This document shows positions 44,515-57,245 of a stretch of 64,000 bases of DNA, piece by piece. A model generated the notes under the pieces. It had not been told where the DNA came from and made no database searches. It saw only the letters and a list, made by a program, of their open reading frames with translations. Every line of letters starts with the position of its first letter. The first letter of the stretch is position 1. Location of the stretch: the NCBI GenBank assembly GCA_037501455.1, contig CM074857.1, positions 110,269,501-110,333,500 of the forward strand. The letters run 5' to 3'. The position numbers and the translations under genes were made by a program. This DNA is from Lantana camara (taxonomy: Eukaryota > Streptophyta > Magnoliopsida > Lamiales > Verbenaceae).

Positions 44515-47494
44515 CTAAGTTTCAAAACAGGGGTTTCTAGTGTCGTGTCATTTCAAGTCTATGTTGTACGGCTTAAGAACTATTTGTCAACGTGTGCATT
44601 ACATTGTTCTTGAACATTGAAATGTGTTCCTTTCAAACTTGTTGAATTAATTGTTGCATCTTGCATCGAATCCGTGCCTTTCATGCTAATTATGTGGCAT
44701 GAGCATGCACTAACCTCATACATTTATATCCAAGATGAGTTGTGATTGTAGGTTACTAAGATAATATCAAACCATGGCCAACTTCTACAACAACAACAAC
44801 AAGTCATCATGAGGTCTACTTTCAAGCTTGAATGATGAAAGGAATCCGGGAATTATATACAAGGATTCGAGAGTCGTGGTCTTTCCTAATTGGGGCTAGG
44901 GTTTGAAGTTTAAGATCCGAAATAGAAGGCTCAATATGTAACAACAATTTATGGGTTCTATTGTAGTCGGTGGATACTTGAGATGATGGTGGGGCGTGTG
45001 ATGCTTACAATTCACAATATCAACATGCACGCCTACCCTATGAAGATTCTATAACCTGATTTAAAGGGATCATCTAATTCAAGAAAAAAGCAAAGGAAAA
45101 TCTCGAAGGTGTTTTAGTTCGAGGTTCGGATAAAAAAAAAGGCGAAGACCTTCAAGAGAATTCAAGGTAAAATAGTTTCGTTGGGTGATAAATGACAAGG
45201 ATCGCCAAAGAAGGTGTGAAATACAATAGAGCTTGTGAATGGTGAGCAATACAATCATCAAGGAAGAGTTTCCAAATAAGTCAAGTTCTTAGAAGTTAAG
45301 TTCGGGAAGAAGGAAAAGAAGAAGGAATTGAGACACTTCGGATTTCGGGTAAGATGGAAGTTAAATTTGGAAGAGTTAGAGAAAACCAATTGACGCGGTG
45401 AATACAAACACATGGAAGATATGGAGCAACAAATGGAAACAATAAAGAAAGGCAAAGAGCTTTTGGAAGAAAATTATGTGCTCAAGTGTAAGTAATTAAA
45501 GGACGAGCCATTCCACAAATTTGAACTCGCAAGGGATGAGTCAAAGGGACTTTAATCAAGGTAATAACTCGTAAGGGACAACTTTTGGAGATCAAAACTG
45601 GGGAAAGAAATTAAGATACCAATTCCATGAATGTAGAAGAATTTAGGCTTAAGAATCATGAAATTGTAGACCATGGAGACACGTAAGTCGATACAAGAAA
45701 CTTTGAAGATTCAGAAGACCGTGGGTAAACAAGAGATGATTAATCAATTTGAGATAGGCCCGTAATTGAAGAAATGAAGAACAAGTTTCCGAGCTAAAGC
45801 TTATCACTACGGTGACAAGTGTATTACAATCATGACACGTGAATCATACACCACTTTAAATTATTTAAATTTTTTTATTTATATGCACATTTCTAATTGA
45901 TATAATTGCTCCAACGTGTTGCATATTTAATTGTTTGTAAGTGTACCATGTACATTGGCATCTTAACCCGACATGTATTTTAGTGTTTACCTGATAGGAA
46001 GTTCCTCCACCTCCCCTATCAAGCATTATTCCAACCGAGCCACATTCGAAGCAAGATGAGGAGAAATAATTGGGATGCAAATTGTGGATTAAAAAGGAAA
46101 GAGAAAATACCGAGGCTCAGAAAAGTAGAACCGGAGGATGGAACAAAAGTAGGTTACTACCCCTACCAATCACTTCAAAGTGAATGTAAGTGAGATCACC
46201 GGACACGTGGCATGCCTAGAACCATTTATACCGCGGAAGCAAAGATGAAGAAGTTGGGAATCTCATATTCTATGAACGATAAAACAAGTTCAAGGAATTG
46301 AGAATAGAACTTTTAAGGGGAGAGCTCGACCGGGAAATAAATTAAAGTCAAGGTTGTGCTCGAACGGGTCACTCTTAGAAGGAACAATGGAAATGTAAGA
46401 GTTAACCAATATCAAGAATTCTACAAAAGTGGCAAGAGATGAAATGGAAGATCTAGCACTCAATGCAATTTCAAAACTGTGGTGGATGAAGCTTCGAGAA
46501 TAATTTCCTAGAAAATAGGTACTTCGAGAGATGAAGATATAGATTTAAGGAATGTTTGGGAATTGACACAACAAGATTGGGTACAGGATGATCGAGGCTA
46601 ATTTGGGTTGCAGAATCAACACCTTTGGTTTTTTACACTCGGACATGCACGAACTCAATCTCCTAAGGTTGAAAGAGTTCTGTTTTGTATAACGGGTCTC
46701 ATATCTTGAAGACGATGGAATCGTGTAGAAATCTCAGAATTTATAAGGAGGGTATTGGGTAAAGAAGCCCGACCAAATCATCATATTCCATGATGGATAA
46801 AGTGAGAGTTAATTCAACTGAGTGTTGGAAGGGAGAGTCAATTTAACCGAGCAGTAGAAGTGGAATATCTAGTAGAAATCACAACATGAACAAAATGAGT
46901 TACTGCCTCGTCAGTCGTTTTTCCATGATGGACCGGGAACACTACAAGGATTGGAGACTATATTTCGAGCTACTCAAAGATTAGGTCGAGCATCCAAGGT
47001 GCTTGAATACAATTCGTGGGGAACAACGAATTGATTGGGTTAAGGCCAAGCACACACTCAAAAATGGAACTTGTACCGTGGAGTTTAGTGACAGTGGAAA
47101 TCGATCGTGGAATGAAGACCGAGTGGTCATTGAAGTATTGAACACATCGGACATTTCAAAGCATGACACTATGGGTAGAGGAATCTACAACATCGGATCA
47201 AGTGTGGAATTCAGATCATCACAACGGAAGATTTCCATTACTACGGTGAACGGTGCATCAAACATTCATGGCATATGCATACATGCAACTGTAACTTGAA
47301 CAATTTCATGATGTTATGTGCCTTGATCACTAATTGTATTAACTGTTTTTGTATGATAATCGAGGTATGTGATATCGTCTACTTGCTTCTTGTGTGCTTG
47401 CTGTGTGATGTAACTGTATTTTGCGTTTTGGTGCTTGCTTGGTGCCGAGGGGTGTTGAGCCCTTTCATGTTGTGCTCAGAGACTCTCTTGCTTT

Positions 47495-47610
47495 GTGTTT
47501 GAGAGACGGGGTTCTCTCATTAGTTGTTCGAGAGATAAGGTTCTCTCGTTGTTTGCTCAAGAGACGGGGTTCTCTTGTTAGTTGCTTGAGAGACGGGGAT
47601 TCTCTCATTT
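47495..47610 (+). repeat. Minisatellite, four units of 28-30 bp, each an inverted repeat
   Basis: Units of the form GTTGYTTGAGAGACGGGG followed by TTCTCTCRTT. Each unit has a GAGAG...CTCTC stem around ACGGGGTT. It lies near the 3' end of the D internal region. Confidence 0.8.
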
Positions 47611-47943
47611 GTTTCTTATTACTTGGTTAGCTTGTCAACTGGTGGCAACTTAGATTTTTGGGTGCTTAGGCCTCACGGTGAAATGAGGGTCGTGACTAGA
47701 CAACAAGATTCAGAAAACGCCTACAAAGATTCTTAACACTTCTTGAAAACAGTTCAAGTACCCCAATATCAAGCCATAATCGTGGTGCTTTGAAGTTTCC
47801 CCTTTGTTGCTTGAAGACCTATTCCGAACTAATCCCTGAGGAGGAGTTGCTAACCCGCATGGGATGAACACGGGAAAGTTTGTTCAGAAGCTAAGACTCG
47901 AGGCAGTGGACTTGAGGACAGGTTCTTCTTAAGGTGAAGAGGT

Positions 47944-50466
47944 TGTGATGCCCTGTTTCTTCGGTAATCCAGGTAAGGCATCACGAGAGAGTTTAATTTC
48001 GTATTCTATGAATTATATGCCCTCGAATGCCTTGAATGTTAATTTGTAATTTAATTTCGAGCTATATGTGCTTTAGAATTTAATTAATCATGTTTGGGAT
48101 CTAATGCCCAATATTTGAAAGTTAGGGACCTAATTATAATTAGGGTGTTTTGGGCCATTCATGGCTATCTTGAGCTCGGGAATTCGGATTCGAATTCCAA
48201 CCTTCTTATTGAGTTCGTTTCGATGATTCGGATTCAATGGATTAACCTTTTATTTTTGTAAAGCCATTTGATTGCCCTACCGTTTTAAAATCCTATCCGA
48301 ACGGACCGGATTGACCCTACCCGTTTGTCCACCGTTTCAGCCTTAAAGGTTGAAACAACTTTCCCTTTTTCCTTATTTGATCAAGAAAGCAAGAAAGAGA
48401 GAGAGGAAGAAGATTTTCCCCCATTTAGGCTCCAAGCCTTGAGCTCGGGTTTCGATAGATCCAACCGTCCGATCAACGACCTAAGGTAAGATTTGTGTTC
48501 CTTTCATTACATGCTTCGATTTAATACCTCCTTCGTACCTTGGATACATGTTATTTGCCTAATTGGGGAAGAAGGTGATTAGTGCTAGGCTAGGAGAGTT
48601 ACGTGTTCGAGCTCGTTTCGGGATCTCTTATGTGCAAATATGTGATCTACATGTTATATATGTCTTGTGGTATAATTTTTGTGCGAATCGGGGTCTTGGT
48701 GGTGGTGTTGCCTTGTTTTTCTTCTTTTTCCGCCATTGTTACAGACCTTGGGGCTTGGACACAGGGGTGTGACACGCCCATGTGACCCCCAATGAAGAAA
48801 ATGAGACACGCCTGTGTCTCAAGCCTTTTTCACGCCTGTACTCAGACATGCCCATGTCTCTCTTTTGCCTTCAAGGGTGACATGCCCGTGTCACCCTCTG
48901 CCTGCACAAATGTACTGTTTTGTTCTTCGTTACCTACCCAAACGAACTCCGATTGACCTGAAATTTTAACCACAGAAACCTTTTGAAGTCTAGAGTATTC
49001 TCCAATTAGAATCACCTCAATATCTTTTCCTGTTTTTGAGATATAATCAATTCTTTTTGGTGTCGCCACTTCACCGAAAATCTGCATTCATCCAACTTCG
49101 GGCCTACGCTATTTTCACCTCTCTTTGAAACACGATTCGAACCATATATCCTTGGAAAGGCCTATTTTTCTAGTTTCATACCCAACAAACCAAACTCCAT
49201 TCTTCTAGAACTCGAGATATTCCCAACTTTCTACAGCTTGTGTGTTTCCGAAAATTGTCAGCTTTTGCTAAACTTTGCCTAAACCTCTCTTCTTGCGTTC
49301 CTTTCACTTCCTTGACCCCCGTATCTGATTTATATGACTTGTATACTTGATTAAGTGAATTAAATATGTTTTAATATTCTATTGCACGACCATATAGCAT
49401 AGGTACACTTGAATTATATGCCTATTTGATATGTGGAACATTAATAGTGCACATGAACACTCCATGACATTTTATGATTTATTATCTATCGTATCATTTC
49501 ATAACATGTCATACCACTCCATGGGAATTGTCATGTGTCTTTGTGGTTTCATATTGAGTCATATTTCACAAGTACACATTGCTTCCCTTCTTGTACAGTT
49601 CGTCTCCAGTTGGAGATATCGTGATCAAATAGGCACCGGTATAGCTCGTATCCTTGTATCATCGTCTTCGAGGTGAGGGTGTTTTTCGTTTTAGTTATGT
49701 ATTAAACCCTACAACCCGTATGTGAATGTTTTGGCCAAAAACCTTATTGTATATTTATATTGTTTTCAAAGGAGAACATCGAGTAATTGTTTAAAACAAT
49801 GAACTGTTTCCAATGTACTGAAATGATTACTGATTCCCTACTGTTTTGGCGAGAACTGCCCTGCACTGTACTGTACTGTGGGCCCAGGGAAAACGTGGGA
49901 TTGGCGACCGGAACAGCATCGGGCCATCGGAAAGAACCCTTGGACATAGTACCCATTGGGAATACCTTCGTACGACCTAGGAGATGGGAAGGCGGGGTAT
50001 TCCTGAGCCGGTGGCCCCCGTACCATCGAAGGAGCGGGTAGGAGTCATGAGCCCCGTCTCACACTGTACTGATTGAATGGTTCGGGTCTGCAGGCCTGAC
50101 CATCACCATTGAGTGAAGGTTGACTGTATTGTTCCTGAATATTACTGAACCTAATAAATGACTGATTGACTTTATAATTGATTGCATGATCGCATTTTTA
50201 TAAATATTCCCTATTGGTTGTACACGGTCGGAGTAAGGATGGAGAATTGTGCACGGTCACTCGACGAGCCACTAATTGCCTCTTGAATTGAAAAGGCTTA
50301 TAAATGATTATAGTTGTAAAGTTCGAGCATCGATAACTGTTTTAGGCCTCTTTGAAGGACCTAACTTCAATAAAACCCTGCTCGGGACTTATGACTTGCA
50401 TGTGCATGTTTTATATATATGTATAGCCCTTGCTCACTCAATTTTCTAGAGACTGACCCCTCTTTC
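47944..50466 (+). repeat. 3' LTR of element D, truncated by element C
   Basis: Begins TGTGATGCCCTG after the polypurine tract and follows the 5' LTR of D, without the 630-bp insert and without K. At 50466 it is cut by element C; the last ~540 bp of this LTR should lie beyond the window. Confidence 0.9.
48762..48896. repeat. CG-NN-CG inverted repeats, GACACGCCCGTGTC type (D 3' LTR)
   Basis: GTGTGACACGCCCATGTGAC, GAGACACGCCTGTGTCTC, AGACATGCCCATGTCTCT and GTGACATGCCCGTGTCACC. CpG decay is visible. Confidence 0.75.
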
Positions 50467-52607
50467 TGTTGGGAAAAACACGAAAGTAAACGCAGCGGAA
50501 TTTAAAAATTTTCCCCAAAAGTAAGACCGTGACTTGCAATTTCTATTTCCAAATCTTAGGGATTCAAGAACTTATAAGAATCGATGCTTTCTTGACACGT
50601 TTTAAGCCGTCCTCAAACGCGCTTCATTCTGTAATGGCAGCCCCATCCCTTGAAAGATTCTTTCTACTAGATTCCATAGTAGGTTTCCTCTAGAGTAATA
50701 ATCCACACCAGATCTAGATTCAAATCATGTCAGGGAGAGTGCTAGCGGTATAACATGTGTAAAGAAAGAAACATAAAACGAGAAGAAGAGAGCAAGAGAA
50801 TCATCCCATCATAAAGCCATCGTGTGGTTTGGGCGTGATCTCTCTTTCACGCATGAGCCAAAATTCTCGAACCCTAGTACCTTTTATAGGGCAAGGTTCG
50901 AACACCCCTAAGTCTAGATGGAATCGGATTCCATCTTTGACTTTTCTTCTATTTTCTTTCTCTCCAAGTAATAGGAGTCTTATTCAAAATAAGATATCTA
51001 TTGCTTCTAGAAAAGAGCTCCTAATCAAATTAGGAATATTTAATTATTTTAATAATAATTAAATAGCTTATTCCAATAATATTTACTCTAATCATACTAG
51101 AATTAATATTTACTAGAATAATAAACAAAAGATATTTAATATTTATTTATTTATTTATTCTAACCAAATTAGAACAACTAAATAGTTAAATACTTAAATA
51201 CTTAGAATTAATTCTCTCAATTAATTCCATGAAGGGCTTTAGAATTAATTCTTAATTAATTCTAACGGGCTAAAATTTATTCTCTAATTACTTTTATTTA
51301 GCTTTATAATTAATTCTCCTAATTAATTATATTAGGGATTTATAATTAATTCTCTTAATTAATTATACTTGGGCTTTATAATTAATTCTTCAATTAATTA
51401 ACATATGGTCCAATTTCTCAATCGGACCATACGCGCAACTCGAGCTCACGTGCCATACGTGTACATTACACTTGTGGTCTCGGTTCGATCAACTATTTAA
51501 TCTTTCCTTCAATACCCTTTGAATCTGGCACTTGTGTGTGACCCCCTAGGTTCATTTTCAGTTAGCAGTGAGACTAATACGCTTTATTAGTTCACAGATC
51601 ACACGACCATAGTCTAGCAATAGGTGTGTGACCTCTACCCGAACAATAAATATATATTCGAAAGAACCTTTCAGTCAATGACAACTGTGAGGTACGATCC
51701 TCCTACCATCCCATCTCTCGATTAAGATATAGGGCATGGGAATAATGAGAGCCCTACTAATCTCAATCATAAAGTTAAGTTCGTTTTATATCCATTTAAT
51801 CTCAATCCAAGAAACCCTTTTCTTGATGTCTTGATCCACTACCTCGGCCGAGGGTTTAGGATGGCATATAAACGACTTATACATTAAGAGATCTTCCTGC
51901 ATTAAAAAAAGTGTAGGTCCTTTGTTGATTCTCATACACTTCCATGTGCCAATTGTGCAACCCCAGCATAAGCCTTAAATCAGTTGTCTCGGGAGACATC
52001 CTTTAAGGCTTATACCAAAAACTATAGAGTTAGCCCAGAAAGCATCAATGGAATCTCAAGTCAAAGGATTACTTTACTCACGCCATTGACCTGTGAGATA
52101 TTTCCTAATCTATAAGATTCATCTTCCTGAAGTGGAAACTTCCTTTCCCATTTAGGAATCTTCTCACGCGGGATACCTCAGTGTATCCGTTCTAATAACG
52201 AGCACCCTTATGTATTGCGTACAAATCAACTTATGCACTTTACACCCCATGAAATAGGATGCCCCTTCTTAAGGACGCAATCCCACGAGCAAGTCTCAAT
52301 CGAGCCTAATCAACACTCCCACTGTCTGTTGGACTCATCGACTTGAGTGGTTTCTAATCTGGCCTTGAGTTAGGGTTTGTTTCATGTGTCATTCACCTAA
52401 TGACAAAGTCCCTAACAGCCTTATGGATTAGGGGAGTTCTAATACATGCGCACGTAATGGAAACACACAAAACACGTATTGGCATATAAAGAAGTGTTTG
52501 CCTATGATAATAATCAATCGTGTATTATTCAAAGATTGTCTGTGACATAAGGAAAGTCCTAAAGCAGATTACGACGAATCGGCTTTTTAAGGGCACTATT
52601 CCCAATA
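50467..52607 (-). repeat. 3' LTR of copia element C
   Basis: Minus strand begins TATTGGGAATAGTGCCC (canonical TG lost) and ends TTTTTCCCAACA at 50467, 2141 bp. It has the same landmarks as the A and B LTRs. Flank CTTTC (50462-50466) is the visible half of a target duplication. It is AT-rich in the middle, with 'ttaattaatt' repeats (51180-51400). Confidence 0.85.
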
Positions 52608-55600
52608 ATCTCCCACTTGCCCGTAAAAGCCATTTAGGTACTTTAAGTCCCATCTTCTCAAGATGTACTTTGAGACCCTATTGACTTTAGGCGTTTCCAA
52701 AGCAGATCTGCTATGTTCTCTGCTGATGTGACCCTCTTATTTACACATCTCTAAGGAAACACTTTTTCGTTATAAAGTGATTCGTTATCACTTGTTCAGT
52801 CTCTTGGTGAGGTCTTGGTTCTCTTACTTGAGCAACCATCCATTTAATCATACAATATGATAATGGAGTTGTTTCATGCTAGGAACTTCATCTAACTAGT
52901 TAGATGGAGTTTCTTACCCAAACACTTAACTTAGCAATATTCAATACGGCTAAGTTCTCAACTACAATAGTCGAGATTTGGAATGTTCGCCCTGGCAACG
53001 CCTTTCCAACACATTGCTTTACCATTCAGGTAAAGGTTGTATCCATTCAATGACTTGCAATCATCTATGTTTGATATAACGATTACATCAAAATATCTTT
53101 CTTACGACAAGATCTTTCTGGGCTCTATAAAGATATCCTCATTTCTTCTAAATTACTTTGAGGGTATATTTTACAACAACCCAGTGACCTTCTATAAGGT
53201 CATATTAGATTCGGCCCACTATGCTTAGTGCTGCTCAATATCAAGTCTAGTACATAACATTGCATACATTATGCATCCTTTCACATAAAGGGATGTTGGA
53301 CACACTAACTTTCTTAAAGTTATCTTATGACGCATAATCTTCAAAAGAGATATTCCATCTGTCCATACTAAACAACTTTAGTACTGCGGTTATGTACTTG
53401 ATTGTCATAATCTATTTATTCTCTTAGATCTATCTTCTATAGATCTCAATACTGAGAATTTAAGATAATCACTGAGATCTTTCATGTCAAATTGTTTCCT
53501 AAACAAAATTTTGGTAACTTTCATGTTATCTTCCTAATGAGAAGGATGTCATTTTCTAAAGTACCAAAAGTTGAAGCTTACATCACTGACTTTTATGCGT
53601 ACACTTAAGACTTATTCGACTTTCATGTGAGCCAAACGATTTTACTATCTTATGAAATCAAATTGTCTAACTCCTAGAAGCCCTCATCAATCTTTAGATT
53701 GACTTAGGGGTTTGCATACTTTATGCATACTCCCACTGAATATGAGATTCACAAAAATACCATATTTCAGTCTCTTTCAATCTCCTTTTGAGGAAGACAG
53801 TTCTCACATTCATTTAACTTATCTCAGAGTCAGAATGTGCGGATATGCTAAAACACAATCCGAATGGACTTATGCATTTCAACCATCCAGAAGGTTGTAA
53901 TGCTTTCCATTTACTCTAAGCTCTATGGGCTTGATCTTATAAGGTGGATTAACCAAGGTCTAAAACTTGGTTTGAGTATATGGAATCCATTTTGGATTTG
54001 AAGGCTTATTTACATTACTCAGATTTCAAATCTGACAGTGCTTCCTCTTTAAGTAATTCTTAAGTTACCTAGGAATGCATTCTAAACGCATCTTAAGAAG
54101 AGGGTTTCTCGCGTATACTTACTCTTAAATTTGGCTAAGTTTTATCAAACGTTTCTTCTATATGTGCCATGGGTATTTATCCTCAAATTTCTTTGAGGTC
54201 TACACACTTGCCTTTCTTATCTTATAGGAACTATTCCTTTAGAAAGGTACATTCCTTGAAACAAATAACTTTTGTTCAAGAGAATTGCAGAAACAATATT
54301 CTATATTGTTGAGTAAACTTGAACTCATTTCAAACTTATCTACCACCATCCTCTTCACTTAAGAGGACTCCCCTTAATTCTTGGATAAGAATAATTACGA
54401 AACTATTGAATGCCACATTTCATAGTGCAATGAAGGGACTGGTTTTGGAAGGTACTATATTCGAAGTCTCTAACTGCATATTCTAGGGGTTTATTTCTAG
54501 AATGAATATAAGTCAGTAAAGCTTGCTATGGAGCGAGCCATATCCTATAAGGTTTTGTTCCTTCATTCAGAAACACTAAGGTGTTCTCAAACGAGTTTAC
54601 TGAGAGATAATCCTATTATCCCTAAGATGACAAAGGAATTAGTCACTAAGGTATTCGCCATCTCGATCAGATCGAGTTGCCTATTACTTATGACTGCTTC
54701 GTTTCCTAATCTCCTTTTGAAATTCTAAAAATTTAATATAAGTTTCGAATTTGTACTTCATCAAGTACACTCATTCAAAATGATCAAACTGATGTTTATT
54801 TCTAGTGGTTACACTGAGCAATAGATAAATATCAGTATGGATCAAAATCCATGAGTGTTCGGTACGTTCACACGTTTCTCATAAACGTGGTTTTGGGAAC
54901 GGTTTCTTTAAGACAGGATTCATAAGAAGTTAACTCTCTGGGTTCATTTTCGTAAAATGATCCTAAGTTGCCCAACTCACTAATCCTTTTGTTACTTAGC
55001 GTGCCTAAGTAATTTGAAACTTTATCATCTCGCTTACTTTTGTTATCTCGTTGTATGCTCAAAACATTAGTACTTTGAGTTTTGCACAACGGATTATGCA
55101 AAATCAACTGAGGACTAATGAATTCTATTCCTATTAGAATCACTAAACGAGATAATCTAGAGAGTACCCATACTCTTCGCAGTTCCCTTTCAAAGTCCTT
55201 ATTGCTACTATAGAAGCAAACGTCCTTTTCTGATTTCTATGGTCTTTTGGGCGTGCCCCTTTACTCACCCCTCCATCGGGCTTTAAGGGTTTCTTCTTCT
55301 TTAGGCCTCCAAGCCTTTACCTTAGTGGGTCTAGAAGAAGAGTTAACCATCATAACCTTTTAGTCCTTCTTAAGGATGCTCTTAACCGTGATCAACTAAA
55401 TGATTAACTATGCTACAATAGCATCATTCTAGTTGAGCATAAAGGGGTTAATGACGGTGGAAGCAATTCGAGCAATCAGTGTATTGAGAACTCATTTCTC
55501 AATTAAGATTGAGTATTTAAGATCTTCAAAGAAGATCTTTATACCTCGTCTAGACACGTGAATTTCATAATTCCATAATATTATACCTTATAACATGTTT

Positions 55601-55829
55601 ATGAGGTGGTACAATTGCTCTTAGGTGGTTTTGGAAAAATCCATTCACCTTAGATTGTTTCTCTTTTGGCCAGGGTCGAATTTTAACAAGTAAGTGAAAA
55701 TCTCGCCCTTTAGAGAACACTTTTCTCTTTTCAGAATCTAAAATGAATTTTAGGATCCGAAGCCAATTAGAGCTACTTAGGACTTAGCCAACTTGTTTGA
55801 CCTAAGGATGGATACAAATGGGTTTACAT
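52608..55829 (-). pseudogene. Copia gag-pol of element C, heavily decayed
   Basis: Same order as A when read on the minus strand, but with stops and deletions throughout. The gag ATG (about 55829) is followed at once by a stop. The best readable piece (55143-54868) is the integrase zinc region, with 'LGSFYENEPRELTSYESCLKE' in place of the motif in A, its first cysteine replaced by tyrosine (YESC). Nucleotide landmarks for RT ('gagaaggatgtcat', about 53540) and for RNase H ('tctcttacttgagcaacca', about 52812) are still visible. It is more degraded than B and A and has no function. Confidence 0.88.
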
Positions 55830-57245
55830 TTCATATCGGAGAGAAACACAGAACTACAACCTAAATGCTAAGCAGAGAAAACGTGAACATGTTGAATAAT
55901 AACGTAATACATAGGATTTAGGTATTTTATAGTATGTAGCTCCCATTGGTTTTAGAAGATCTTAAAATCCCAATGATCTTAGAGGAAATTTGTTTTCCCA
56001 ATGGGTACTAAGATCCTAAGCACAATATTTTGGACCCACGACTCGCGGACATCCTCAATAGAGCCTTAGGTAGGTACAACTTGCCAATTCCATCTCTATA
56101 GAACTCTCAGTAATATTTTTGCATCACCCATATTTCAATATGGACCCACGACTCGTGCGACATCCATATTTACTTAGGCATTAAGTAGAACCCATCAATC
56201 ATAAGATCATGATTAAACTTAGTCCAGAACGACCTACGACTCGCGGACATCGCCCATTCCAAAATAACCATGAAATATTAATTACTTAAAGTAATTAATC
56301 AGGAAACTAAGAACTAATAGGTTTCACATAGCCACCCCATGACTCATGGACACAAATAGCTCCCCTACTAATCTTAAATCCTATTGACAGAATGCTAGGA
56401 ATTTTATTTAAAGTACTCACTTTATACAAAATACCTATTTTTCGAAATTGCTTAATATTTATGGGATTTTTGAATACTGGAGGGTTGTCCAATTATGACC
56501 TCACCAGCATGTACAATTATCTATTTTAACTAGTCTCGTTTAATGCAGTTCGCATAAATGCATTACACATAAGCAATTAGCAGATAACGTGTCCTAGCAT
56601 GATACTAATATGAGATGATCATGGGTTTTCCTATCTTATGCGTGATATGTGGGAGCCACTCCACAATCATAACTTCTAACATACATACCACATAAAACAG
56701 TTTAAATCACATAAGGGAACTGGAAATAAAACGATGCCCTATGATCTATTACAATAATATAAACCCTCCTAACATTTTGAGGGGTCTTCACTTCATGGCC
56801 TCTTTGCTACTTTATTGTGTGGATCCATCTTACTCATTGAGTGCAAATCTCCAAAGTAAAATAAAAACCTCACTTTCTAAAATCTACACTCTTTGTATAA
56901 AATAATATGGCTCAATCTTCATATTGGTCATAAACAAATATACGGGGCATACCTTGGCCTAAAAAACAATAATATGGAAAGCCACAAAATAAACACACAA
57001 CAGTACGCACAAAAGTGGGGCACCGACCCTAATTGAAAAACGCAACTATGGGGCTCCAACCCCAAATTTAAACCATCCATGTGCATAAATTGAAACATTC
57101 ACAAGACTAAACCCATGATCACCTAATATTCTAAAATTGTAAGAATTTAAATTTACCAATAAATTTAAAAACTCCTTTAACTTTAAGTTCTACTAACTCA
57201 AAGTAATCTGAAAATAGTTTCTTGTTCAAGAATATTTTTCAAAAT
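55830..57245 (-). other. Leader of element C, cut by element E
   Basis: Aligns with the A leader, including four copies of the CGAGTCGTGGGT motif (56034-56352). It breaks off at 57245 at the start of the E LTR. The GC-rich island of A would come later and is therefore not seen here. Confidence 0.82.

Larger units (their letters stand above)
44494..47943 (+). mobile_element. Internal region of element D, non-autonomous Tekay-like
   Basis: Lies between the two D LTRs, with a primer site TGGTATCAGAGCC at 44502-44514 (initiator Met tRNA) and a polypurine tract AAGGTGAAGAGG at 47931-47942. It has no recognisable gag, protease, RT or integrase, only short frames, so it is either non-autonomous or extremely decayed. 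A piece near 47120 (EDRVVIEV in one frame) is also present in the element at 8843-9628. Tekay/Del affinity rests on the LTR ends, primer site and polypurine tract. Confidence 0.75.

Noticed and set aside
47003..47299. A 98-codon frame in the D internal region
   Set aside because: Short and without a recognised domain. Related DNA at 8843-9628 preserves only a few matching residues before diverging, so coding is not supported.
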